Part shown: positions 1-6,806 of the stretch, piece by piece
Layout: each line of letters starts with the position of its first letter
Position numbering within the stretch: the stretch's first letter is position 1
Origin: Prasinococcaceae sp. CCMP 1430
Taxonomy: Eukaryota; Prasinodermophyta; Palmophyllophyceae; Prasinococcales; Prasinococcaceae
DNA length: 17,500 nucleotides
Direction: 5' to 3'
Assembly: GCA_013416795.1 (NCBI GenBank)
Contig: RQSC01001312.1
Span: forward strand, 1-17,500
Position numbers and translations under genes: made by a program
Notes under the pieces: generated by a model
Seen by the model: only the letters and a program-made list of their open reading frames with translations
Database searches by the model: none
Told to the model about the DNA's origin: nothing

Positions 1-1170
1 AAGCGCGCGCGCACCGCGGCGGCGGTGGAGACGGCGACGCCCGCGGCGGAGAAGACGGCGTCGACGCCCGCGGCAGCGACGCCCGCGGCGTCCGCGCCGC
101 CGCGGGAGGCAGCGGCGTGGCGGCTGTGCTGGCTGCAGTTCGACGTGGTGGACGACGGCGCGGGCCTCACCGAGGCGCAGAAGGCGCAGGTGTTCCAGCC
201 GTTCGCGCAGGTGCCCGAGGCGAGCTCGTACGGCGGCGCGGGGTGGTGGGGCGCCACGGAGATCGCCGCCGCCGAGAGGAGGGACGAGGGCGGCACCAAG
301 GAGCTGCCGGGCGACAAGGCGCGCCGCACGGGCCTCGAGATGGCCATCGCGCACGGCCTCTGCCAGGCGCTCGGCGGGCGGCTCGAGCTCGTCTACTCGG
401 AGCTGGGCGAGGGCTCGGACTTTCGCGCCACGCTGCCCTTCCTCGTGGTGCCGCCGGACGAGGACAAAGCCGGCGGCGACGGCGATGGCGGTGCTGACGT
501 GGCCGGCGTCGCCGCCACCGCCGCCGCGGATGGTGCCGCGGATGGCGCCGACGGCGGCGCCGACGCCGGCGGCGGCCGCGAGGGGGCCGGCGCCGCGGCA
601 TGGATGGCCGGGTACGACGCGGACGCGCCGGAGGGGGCTGCCGCCGACCAGGAACTGGTGGCGGCGCTGCCGCGGCTGCGCCTGCTCATCGCCGAGGACC
701 ACGCGCTCAGCCGGCGCGTGCTCGTGCGCCTGCTGCGCTCCTGGGTGGGCGTGTCCGACGTGACGACGGTAATAGACGGCCGGGAGGCCGTCGAGATGGT
801 GATGTCGAGCAGGGCGGCGGGCAAGCCCTTCGACGTGGTCCTGATGGACGTGGAGATGCCGCGAATGGGTGGCATTGACGCCGTCAACGCCATCCGGGAG
901 GCGTACGGCGGCGGCGGCGGCGGCGGGCAGGTGGGGTCGTGGGGGAGGGCGGGAGAGGGCGTGAGCGAAGCGGAGGGCGAGGGGGTGGCGCAGGCGGCGG
1001 CGGCAGGGAGCGAGATGCCTTACATATGCATGCTCTCCGCCAACGCCACGCCGAAGGACGTTGACGCGTGCTACTCGCAGTGCAAGCCCGACTGCTACCT
1101 CACCAAGCCCATGAAGGGAGCCGAGCTTCGGCAGATGCTCTGCGCCGCACTGCGGCAGCGGCGCGCTTGA
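1..1170 (+). CDS. Hybrid histidine kinase, C-terminal part (ATPase end plus receiver domain), 5' truncated by window edge
   Basis: The frame is open from base 1, so the gene begins outside the window and the ATG at 25 is not a reliable start. Counting from that ATG, residues about 38-140 are the end of a HATPase_c domain. They contain a D-x-G-x-G box (DDGAGL), an F-box-like FQPFAQV and a glycine-rich segment ending GEGSDFRATLPF. An Ala/Gly/Asp-rich linker follows. From about residue 217 (LRLLIAEDHALSRR) there is a receiver domain with the acidic pair ED, a phospho-acceptor Asp275 in LMDVEMPRMGG (codon 847-849) and the conserved Lys in YLTKPM. The dimerisation/phospho-His region must lie upstream. 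A Gly/Ala-rich insertion of about 35 residues separates helix 3 from strand 4 of the receiver. Family knowledge: such kinases autophosphorylate and pass phosphate to their own receiver in phosphorelays. The input signal cannot be inferred. Confidence 0.88.
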   Translation, partial: KRARTAAAVETATPAAEKTASTPAAATPAASAPPREAAAWRLCWLQFDVVDDGAGLTEAQKAQVFQPFAQVPEASSYGGAGWWGATEIAAAERRDEGGTKELPGDKARRTGLEMAIAHGLCQALGGRLELVYSELGEGSDFRATLPFLVVPPDEDKAGGDGDGGADVAGVAATAAADGAADGADGGADAGGGREGAGAAAWMAGYDADAPEGAAADQELVAALPRLRLLIAEDHALSRRVLVRLLRSWVGVSDVTTVIDGREAVEMVMSSRAAGKPFDVVLMDVEMPRMGGIDAVNAIREAYGGGGGGGQVGSWGRAGEGVSEAEGEGVAQAAAAGSEMPYICMLSANATPKDVDACYSQCKPDCYLTKPMKGAELRQMLCAALRQRRA

Positions 1171-1448
1171 GGCGCTGCGGCGATGGCACGGACGACAGAC
1201 AAGTCGAAGCGCTGCTACTGGGGAGATGGGGACGTGGAGCGGGAAGGGGATGGTGGAAGGGGGGGAAGGAGGGCGAACAGTAACATAAAGCTCTGTCTAG
1301 GCCGCGCAGTCATCGCCGCGCCCGCCGCGCGCTCGTAGCAGCGTGCGCTGCCCGGCTTCTTGCACACACGCGCCGTCCTCGCGCCGCGCGCCTACCGTCC
1401 CTACGTGCCGTCCAAATGCGCCCCTCCCCCCCCCCCCTCCCCGGCGGA
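1171..1448. other. Convergent 3' intergenic stretch
   Basis: This short space separates the histidine kinase stop from the stop of the GYF gene on the other strand. It must hold both 3' UTRs. It contains an AGTAACATAA element at 1279-1288, 110 bases after the kinase stop, and a C-rich tract at about 1421-1442, which is G-rich in the minus-strand transcript. I see no coding segment here. Confidence 0.5.
1279..1288 (+). terminator. Candidate 3'-end (polyadenylation-type) element AGTAACATAA
   Basis: A GTAAC core lies downstream of the histidine kinase stop. Similar GTAAC or TGTAA elements occur after several other stops in this window. Green algae commonly use TGTAA as a polyadenylation signal, so this is offered as a variant. 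The assignment is an inference from position and similarity. Confidence 0.3.
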
Positions 1449-4178
1449 CTACTCGATGACCACAAGGTAGTCCGCCTCGCTCCTGAGGAAGTCGAGGGCG
1501 AGGTGGTGGTCCTGCGTCGGCAGGATGGGCACCTTTTTCTTCCGCAGCGTGGCGCCCTCACCGACGCCGAAGCTGCTATGGATGACGCGTCGCACATCGC
1601 CCATGGTGGTCTCCGCCTCCAGGGTGACCACGCCCAGGAGGTTGGACGCCGGCTCGGGCGCGTCCCGGAACACACGCACCGCCGGCAGTGTGACACCCGC
1701 GGAGGCGAGTCCGGGTGTCTGCGTTCTGGACGCGGCCATGCTCCCCACGGACGGCGCCGCTGGTGTCTGCGCGACAGCCGGCGCCCTGTCCGCGTGCGTG
1801 GTCGCCGCCGGCTGCCGCGCTTGGGCCACCTCAGCCGCCGGCGCGACCGCCACGGCCAGGCCAGCACCCGGGGCTTGCGTCTGCGCGAGCGACGCCTGCA
1901 TGGGCATGTGTCGGCCGTCTGCAACGGCGGAGCCCGGCGCGCGCGGCGCGGTCGCCGGCGCCCCCATGAAGCCTGCTGCCACTGACGCTTCGAAGCCCTG
2001 CATGCGCTGGTGAATCGCGAGCGCGCGCTGCGTCTGGTCAATGCGGACCTGCTCAAGGCGCGCTCGCTCCGCCTCGAGGTCCGACGCAATGCGCGTGCGC
2101 TCCTGGGCGAGCTCGTACTGCACCATCTCGCGCTCCGCCTCGTCGAAGGATTTGATGGCCTCCATCTGCTGGCGTATCTTGGAGCGGTCCGCCTCGAGCG
2201 CCGAAAGTGCCTCGGCTTTTTCTGCCTCGAACGCGCGTCGCTCCTGGGAGAGCACCATCTGCGCATGGTCGAGGTACGCCTCGCGCTGCGACCAATCGAA
2301 CTCGAGGCGCACGCGGTCGTCGGCAATGTCCGCCTTGGCGCTCTCCATGGCCTGGCGCTCGGCTTCGATCTCGCCACGAGCCGCCTCCAGCTCGGCCACG
2401 GCGCGCGCCTTGTCGGCCTCGAAGGCGGCACGCTCCTCGGCGATGATGCCCTGCAGCAGCTTGTCAGCAGCGTCGCTGTCCTCGCGGATGCGTTCGAACT
2501 CCGCATAGTCCGACTCGATCGCTGCGCGCTCGTCGTCGACGGCCTTGCGTTCGGCAGCGACGGCGTCCTTCTCCACCTGGAGGCGCTGCCACGCGCTCTC
2601 CATTGCGCGCTCCTCGCGCGCCACGGCCTCCTCTCGCAGCTTCACCTCCGCCCTGGCATCCACGACGGCCTCCTCGCGCCTCTCCATCTTGAGGCGCTCC
2701 GACTGGGCGAACGCCACCGCCTTGGACTTCTGCTCTTGCACGTCGCGCTCGAATTTCTGAACGCGCCCGCGGCCCTCCTCGACGGCGGCATGCTCCGCCT
2801 CCGTCTCCTCTCTGACGGCCCTCAGGCGCGCGCGCGCCTCATCGACCTCCTGCTGGAGTACCGCAGACTCCGCCCGCAGTGACTCCGCAAGTTCCTGGTG
2901 CTCCTCCTCGAGGCGCTCACGGTACGCCGAGTATTCTGCCTCTAGCTTTGAGAACTCGTCGGCGAGCGAGCCGTACATGCTGTTGATCTTGCCCATGGTG
3001 TTTTCGCACTCGTTGAGAAATGCGCCACTGCGCGCCACCGCGCCCGCTACCCTGTCGTGCAGCCGCCCCGCGCCGCCGCGCGCGAGCCCCTCGTTTGCGC
3101 TCACCACTGTGCCCGGCCCCGGCGCACCTCTGCGCGTCCGCGCGGCGCTCGCAATGGCCTTGGCTGAGCTGTAGCGCTCGGTCCGCATGGCGCCCCTGGC
3201 GCCGGCCCTGTCGTCCCCATCCAAACCACGCCGCTCACGCACGCGCGCGCGCCGCGCCGACGTGCGTTCGGCCGTCCGCATTGGGCCGACGGTGTTTCGC
3301 CCGCCTAGCACGAATGACGGGTTGCGCTTGAGGACCTCCCCTTCACTCCCGGACTCGGAGACTTCGCCCGCGGACCGAGGCGCCTCGATGGCTGCAGCGG
3401 TCTTCGACCTCGACGCGGTCGTCGACGCCGGCGTTGACGCTCTGGGCAGCTGCGCTGTCCCCGCGCCGGCGCCTTCGACGGTTTTGAGCAGCGGGTCAGC
3501 CGCGCTGCTGCCGCCGAATGCCGAAGCCATCGCCGCCTGCTCGCTCTCGGCGGGCCTGGCCTCGGCGTCCCTCCCGTTCCTGGCAGCCTCCTCGGCCGCA
3601 TCAGTGTATTTCTCAGCATCGTACTCCGCCTGCACACCCCGTGGGTCGGCGCTTCTGAGCGCGCCGGCGAGCTCCGCCACTTCGCCAAGGGGCACGAATT
3701 CGTCCATGCCGTCCGTGAACACCGGCGTGCCGTCGTCGATCTCGTCGAAGTCGTACATGATGCGCAGCGAGTCGATGAAGTGCGGGCCGGCCTTCTCGCC
3801 AGAGCCGTCCTTGTAGTACCACACAGCCTTTCTGGCGTTGATGGCGCTGCCGCTCGCGCGCAAAGCGCCGTGCAGCTCGGGCAGCGTTTTTACCTGCGCG
3901 AAGTCTTCCATCTTGCCCTCGAGCCAGACGTAGCTGTCGCCGTCGAGCTTGCCCGACGCCCACATCTCCTTGAGGTCGTCGACCGTCCTCGGGCCCTGGT
4001 GGCGCGCGCCCGCGCGCGCGATCGGGACGCGCGCCGGCGTCAGCGGCCGCGGCACACACAACGCACCGACCCCGGTCGCAGTCGCGCGGGCGCGCACCTT
4101 GGTGGGGATGTCGACGACCTGCCCCCCCTCATTCTTGACGACGTCGATGAAGAACCACGCGCCCGAGAGCGCCCCCAT
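1449..4178 (-). CDS. Two-GYF-domain, long coiled-coil protein with a compact C-terminal domain
   Basis: Proposed exons are 4178-4098 and 3995-1449, giving about 875 residues. The N-terminus carries two GYF_2-type domains: WFFID...GP-TVDDLKEMW...YVWLEGKMEDF and WYYKDGSGEKAGPHFIDSL...PVFTDGMDEFVPL. The first becomes contiguous only if the 102-base in-frame intron is removed. A low-complexity region follows, then roughly 300 residues of Glu/Arg/Ala-rich heptad coiled coil starting near NECENTMGKINSMYG. Next is an Ala/Pro/Thr-rich linker. The last 80 residues (VRVFRDAPEP... to LRSEADYLVVIE) alternate strands and helix and resemble a ubiquitin-like beta-grasp fold. GYF domains bind proline-rich peptides, and long coiled coils suggest a scaffold or cytoskeletal role; neither function is proven here. 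The ATG at 4178 sits just before the first GYF tryptophan. I do not recognise a named orthologue. Confidence 0.82.
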   Translation of the reverse strand: MGALSGAWFFIDVVKNEGGQVVDIPTKVRARATATGVGALCVPRPLTPARVPIARAGARHQGPRTVDDLKEMWASGKLDGDSYVWLEGKMEDFAQVKTLPELHGALRASGSAINARKAVWYYKDGSGEKAGPHFIDSLRIMYDFDEIDDGTPVFTDGMDEFVPLGEVAELAGALRSADPRGVQAEYDAEKYTDAAEEAARNGRDAEARPAESEQAAMASAFGGSSAADPLLKTVEGAGAGTAQLPRASTPASTTASRSKTAAAIEAPRSAGEVSESGSEGEVLKRNPSFVLGGRNTVGPMRTAERTSARRARVRERRGLDGDDRAGARGAMRTERYSSAKAIASAARTRRGAPGPGTVVSANEGLARGGAGRLHDRVAGAVARSGAFLNECENTMGKINSMYGSLADEFSKLEAEYSAYRERLEEEHQELAESLRAESAVLQQEVDEARARLRAVREETEAEHAAVEEGRGRVQKFERDVQEQKSKAVAFAQSERLKMERREEAVVDARAEVKLREEAVAREERAMESAWQRLQVEKDAVAAERKAVDDERAAIESDYAEFERIREDSDAADKLLQGIIAEERAAFEADKARAVAELEAARGEIEAERQAMESAKADIADDRVRLEFDWSQREAYLDHAQMVLSQERRAFEAEKAEALSALEADRSKIRQQMEAIKSFDEAEREMVQYELAQERTRIASDLEAERARLEQVRIDQTQRALAIHQRMQGFEASVAAGFMGAPATAPRAPGSAVADGRHMPMQASLAQTQAPGAGLAVAVAPAAEVAQARQPAATTHADRAPAVAQTPAAPSVGSMAASRTQTPGLASAGVTLPAVRVFRDAPEPASNLLGVVTLEAETTMGDVRRVIHSSFGVGEGATLRKKKVPILPTQDHHLALDFLRSEADYLVVIE
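3996..4097 (-). other. Predicted 102-nt phase-0 intron in the GYF gene
   Basis: On the minus strand the segment starts GTGCGCGC after CCAAG and ends CACCAG before GGCCCG. Its length is a multiple of three and it has no stop, so it is invisible as a frame break. The encoded 34 residues would interrupt a GYF domain between PTK and GPRTVDD. Removing them restores a normal GYF_2 spacing. Confidence 0.75.
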
Positions 4179-4212
4179 GGACCCGCCCGCGCGCCCCGCG
4201 CGCGCCGCTCAC

Positions 4213-4296
4213 CCTCCCAAAGAGGTCGTCGAGCTCGCGCTCGCGCACGTCGCCCGGCAGCGACGCGCAGTACACCGTGTACATCCCACGCGGCAT
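4213..4296 (-). pseudogene. Orphan first exon of an SR-type splicing factor (half an RRM)
   Basis: An 84-base open segment on the minus strand starts at an ATG (4296) and encodes 28 residues beginning MPRGMYTVYCASLPGDVRER and ending ELDDLFGR. This matches the first strand and helix of the first RRM of SRSF1/SR34-type proteins, whose N-termini read similar to TVYVGNLPGDIRE followed by a D-L-F helix end. It ends in phase 0 at a clean GTGAGC donor. The rest of the RRM (strand 2, RNP1, the RS tail) is not found downstream, because the GYF gene starts 35 bases further on. It may be a truncated copy, a relic or an assembly junction. It could also be an alternative 5' exon of the GYF gene, since a CAG acceptor at 4119 would join it in phase. 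RRM identity is fairly secure; its status is not. Confidence 0.6.
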
Positions 4297-5072
4297 GGCG
4301 CGCGTGCGCTTCCTGGTCGCGGAAGCGGGCGCGGCGTGCGTGCGTGCAGGCGCGGGGGCGGGGGAGGGCGCGCCGGCGGCCCGCGCGCGCGTGTGTGGCG
4401 CCCGCGTTTTTCAGCGTCTCCCGGCGGGCGCTTTTTCCCGCCACGTCTCACGCGCGCGGCGAGACCCACCGACGTTCATCGACACACGCCACTCCAATCA
4501 GCACGACATATGTACCCACGGGAGATCCGAATCAGATGACTCAGACGGACTCAGACGCACATCACGGGCCCACGTGATGTGACTCACACCATCCACGGCA
4601 TGGTTGGGGTTACGACAAAAAAATCAGCCCGGCGGATGTACGCCCCACATCCCCGGCCGCGCCGGCGCGCGCGGCGCCGCGCGCGCGGCCGCGCCCGCTC
4701 CATCGAACGCGGCCGTCGAGGCTGGTCGGTCAAATCGGCGTGTTTGAGGTTTTGTAACACCAATCAGGGTTCATATCTGCGCNGGTGCCCCGCGAGCGCG
4801 CGGGCGCGGCGGTGCCCGGCCACCCCGCGCCTGCGAGACGCCGCCCTCCGACGACCTCGCAGCAGCAGCGGGCGCACTGCCGCCCGCGTGCAGAAAAACA
4901 CAATTTGTCGGCATGTAGCAATTCGGCGCCGTTTCTACGCATATTTGACCTATCTGTGCATGTATTATGATATTTTCATTGCTGCGTGTTGTGATCCGCG
5001 TGCTGACGCGCTCTCGCGTGCTCCGCTGCGCCTGCGCCACGCACGCACGCCCGCGTGCCCGCGCGAGCGTAG
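4297..5072. other. Gene-poor region between divergent genes; probable promoters and missing NDUFA5 first exon
   Basis: No convincing coding segment is visible on either strand in about 780 bases. It holds a TTTCCCGCC (E2F-like) motif at 4434-4442, the TGACTCA/CACGTG cluster at 4537-4586, a TGTAAC at 4753-4758, one unresolved base at 4783 and an AT-richer stretch at about 4895-4985. NDUFA5 needs an upstream exon carrying its start and first helix. I could not find it here, so it may be very small or affected by the ambiguous position. Confidence 0.45.
4537..4586. promoter_or_regulatory. Candidate promoter module: two TGACTCA sites flanking a CACGTG box
   Basis: TGACTCA occurs at 4537-4543 and again at 4580-4586, with CACGTG at 4571-4576. 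TGACTCA is the classic bZIP (GCN4/AP-1) site and CACGTG the G-box/E-box. They sit in a relatively AT-rich island between divergent genes. No spacing to a mapped start site can be given, so function is inferred. Confidence 0.4.
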
Positions 5073-5704
5073 AAGTGCCGCGAGGTGCTGGCGTGCATGG
5101 CGAGCTCGGGCATCCCCGAGGACGCGTTCTACCGGCGCCACGTGGAGAAGAACTGGGGCGGCAAGATGGCGATGGCGTCGCGCGCGACAAGCCAGGAGGC
5201 GCTCGAGGAGGAGCTCGGCTTCCAGGTGGAGGAGGTCATCAGGGCGGGGGACAAGCAGGTGCGCGAGCGCCACGCCCCCGCTCCGTGCACGCGTGCAGCG
5301 TGCGCGCGCGCGCGCGGCGCTTGAGCGCCTGCCGACGTCCATCCGCTCCCGCGTGCGCAATGCTGCGCTTGCGCCGCCGAGCCGCGAGAGCAGCGCCTCA
5401 CTTTTCTTCGGACCGTGCTGACCTCCTCTGCACACGCGCACGCGTGCGCACTGACTCCGCCCCCTCCCACTACCCTCAGCTGGACCTCATCCCCTTCATC
5501 GCCAAGGAGCAGGCCTGGCGGCCGCGCGACCCGTCCGCGCCCGCGCAGTACTTCCAGGAGGTGGACGTCATGATGCCGCACGAGATGGGCGCGCGCGTCG
5601 TCGACGAGCGCGAAGTCGTGGCGCCCACGCCCGAGGAAGAGGAGGCCGCCGCAGCGGCGGCAGCTGCCGCCGCCGCCGCCGAGGAGGAGGGCGCCAAGAA
5701 GTGA
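5073..5704 (+). CDS. NDUFA5: NADH dehydrogenase (complex I) subunit NDUFA5/B13-type, first exon not found
   Basis: Proposed exons are 5073-5258 and 5480-5704, joined in phase 0 across a 221-base intron (GTGCGCGAGC...CTCAG). The product reads KCREVLACMASSGIPEDAFY, continues through a K-MAM-S-A helix and the hallmark LG-QVEEVI-AGDKQLDLIP, then AWRPRDPSAPAQYF. This follows the NDUFA5 family order: Y-R...VE, LE-QLG-QVEEVI, L-L-PW-P. The protein is an accessory subunit of the matrix arm of mitochondrial complex I. The usual TTGLVGL-type N-terminus is missing; 5073 follows a TAG acceptor, so an upstream exon is expected. The C-terminus is extended beyond the usual family end by an acidic stretch and about a dozen alanines before EEEGAKK. 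Confidence 0.82.
5259..5479 (+). other. Predicted intron in NDUFA5
   Basis: It starts GTGCGCGAGCG after GACAAGCAG and ends TACCCTCAG before CTGGACCTC. Removing it joins AGDKQ to LDLIPF, the continuous NDUFA5 helix. The interior is GC-rich with a CG/GC repeat stretch and contains stops in the upstream frame. Confidence 0.8.
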
Positions 5705-5915
5705 GGCGCTGCTGCCGCGTGCTGCGGGGACGCATGGCGCGATATTTTTTGCATAAACACACACACGCACACGCTCCCGCGGGGAGTCTTTTTTGGCAAC
5801 CTGGGCGTTCCGCGCGCTTCAGGCAGAGAGTGTTGCGCATAGTTCACATGTACAGTGGTGCCGCGCGCGCGCGCGCCCAACGCGTGGCATCCCCCTCGGC
5901 CTCCCTTTCCCCTCG

Positions 5916-6446
5916 CTACCGCACGGCGAGCCACAGCAGCAGTCCGATCGCGACGATGGCCGACACGGTGTACACCATACGCCGCGAGTCCTTGCCGTCG
6001 AAGACCAGCTTGAAGCGCGCGAACGACGCCTCGAGCAACCCGCCCACGCCGCCGAAGGACGTGTCCATTCCGTCCAGCAGGCGGTTCTGCGCGCGTGCGC
6101 GAGTGCGGGAACGTGGATGTGCGCGCGTGGATGCGTGCAGGCGGTCACAGGCAGACCAGCGGCGAGCGGAGCGCGGCGTCAGTCAGTCGGCGGCCAAGGG
6201 GGTCTGCCGCGCACGCACGGCCCGCGGCGCGGCGCGCACGCGTGCGCGCGTGCGCTCGCCCGTGCGCGCGCTCGCTCGCTCGCGCACCTGCGACTCGGAC
6301 TCGTCGTGCAGCCCCTGCGTGATGCCCTTGAGCGTCGCGATGCGGTCCGAGAGCGCCGCCGACATGGCGTCGTTCTCGCGCTCCGCCTGGCCGACCTCCA
6401 CGTCGCCGCCGCCGCCGCCGAACGCGCCGCCGCCGCGCCGCGAGCG
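5916..6446 (-). CDS. BET1: BET1-like Qc-SNARE, 5' end unresolved
   Basis: Proposed exons are about 6446-6288 and 6086-5916, joined in phase 0 across a 201-base intron. Conserved product: ERENDAMSAALSDRIATLKG and ITQGLHDESESQ, joining to NRLLDGMDTSFGG and LLEASFARFKLVFD, then SRRM and a C-terminal membrane anchor (about VYTVSAIVAIGLLLWLAV) ending in R. This is the BET1 layout: a short N-terminus, a single SNARE motif with the central Gln at the exon junction, a GKDSRR-type linker and one tail anchor. BET1 acts as a Qc-SNARE in ER-Golgi vesicle fusion. The frame has no ATG upstream of 6401 before it runs into the KAP segment read in another frame, so the true start is unknown. The ATG at 6401 lies inside the SNARE motif and is unlikely. 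Confidence 0.8.
6087..6287 (-). other. Predicted intron in the BET1-like gene
   Basis: On the minus strand it begins GTGCGCGAGCGAGCG after GAGTCGCAG and ends GCGCGCAG before AACCGCCTG. It falls at the codon for the central SNARE glutamine. It is 201 bases long and does contain an in-frame stop. Confidence 0.8.
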
Positions 6447-6806
6447 CTTGCTGCAGCATCTCCATGAGCACGTCCTCCACCTTGGACGTCTTTCTCTCTG
6501 TCAGGTACTTGCACGCCGCGACGACCTCGCGCGCGAGTGCCGGCACATCCGAGCTTGCATCGAGCGCCGGCACGCGGATGCGTTTGACGCCCGGCTTCTG
6601 CTCGACCACCCGCACGGACTCGCCCAGCGTGGACATCTCGTGCTTCTCCTCGGTGTAGTGCACGAGCACCGCCCCGCCGCGCGGGTCCGCCTCGATCGCC
6701 CCAGGGCGCACCTGTCGTCCGTAAATGCGAGCGTGGCGGGATGACGAGCCAAGGAGGGCGTGCAGTGCGCGTGCACCATGGGAGACATGCGCGGGTCAGC
6801 AACCAT
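6439..6806 (-). CDS. KIFAP3: Kinesin-associated protein (KAP, kinesin-II adaptor) N-terminal domain, truncated
   Basis: Proposed exons are 6806-6777 (MVADPRMSPM) and 6711 to about 6439, joined in phase 0 over a 65-base intron (GTGCAC...GACAG). The spliced product reads VRPGAIEADPRGGAVLVHY, a TLGE motif, VKRIRVPALDASSDVPALAR, EVVAACKYL and KVEDVLMEMLQQAL. This parallels the N-terminus of KAP3: V-GG-ID-P-E-A-IV-Y, ILGE, K-IRLK-L-A-TDI-SLARKVVEECK, VEQLL-YLQ. The start spacing also fits that family. KAP links kinesin-II motors to intraflagellar cargo. All armadillo repeats that should follow are absent; the frame runs into arginine-rich antisense-like sequence and the BET1 SNARE begins at the same place in another frame. 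It could be a truncated gene, a frame-shifted fusion or a rearrangement. The ATG at 6806 has a good context (A at -3, G at +4). Confidence 0.68.

Noticed and set aside
1310-2506. 398-residue minus-strand frame
   Set aside because: Arg/Ser-rich shift frame of the GYF/coiled-coil gene, which has the coherent heptad pattern.
4585-4660. Possible NDUFA5 first exon (MVGVTTKKSARRMYAP)
   Set aside because: Only superficially like the family N-terminus; there is no proper donor and no continuation into the TTGLVGL motif.
4753-4758. TGTAAC as a 3'-end signal
   Set aside because: No coding sequence on the plus strand ends upstream of it, so it has no gene to serve.
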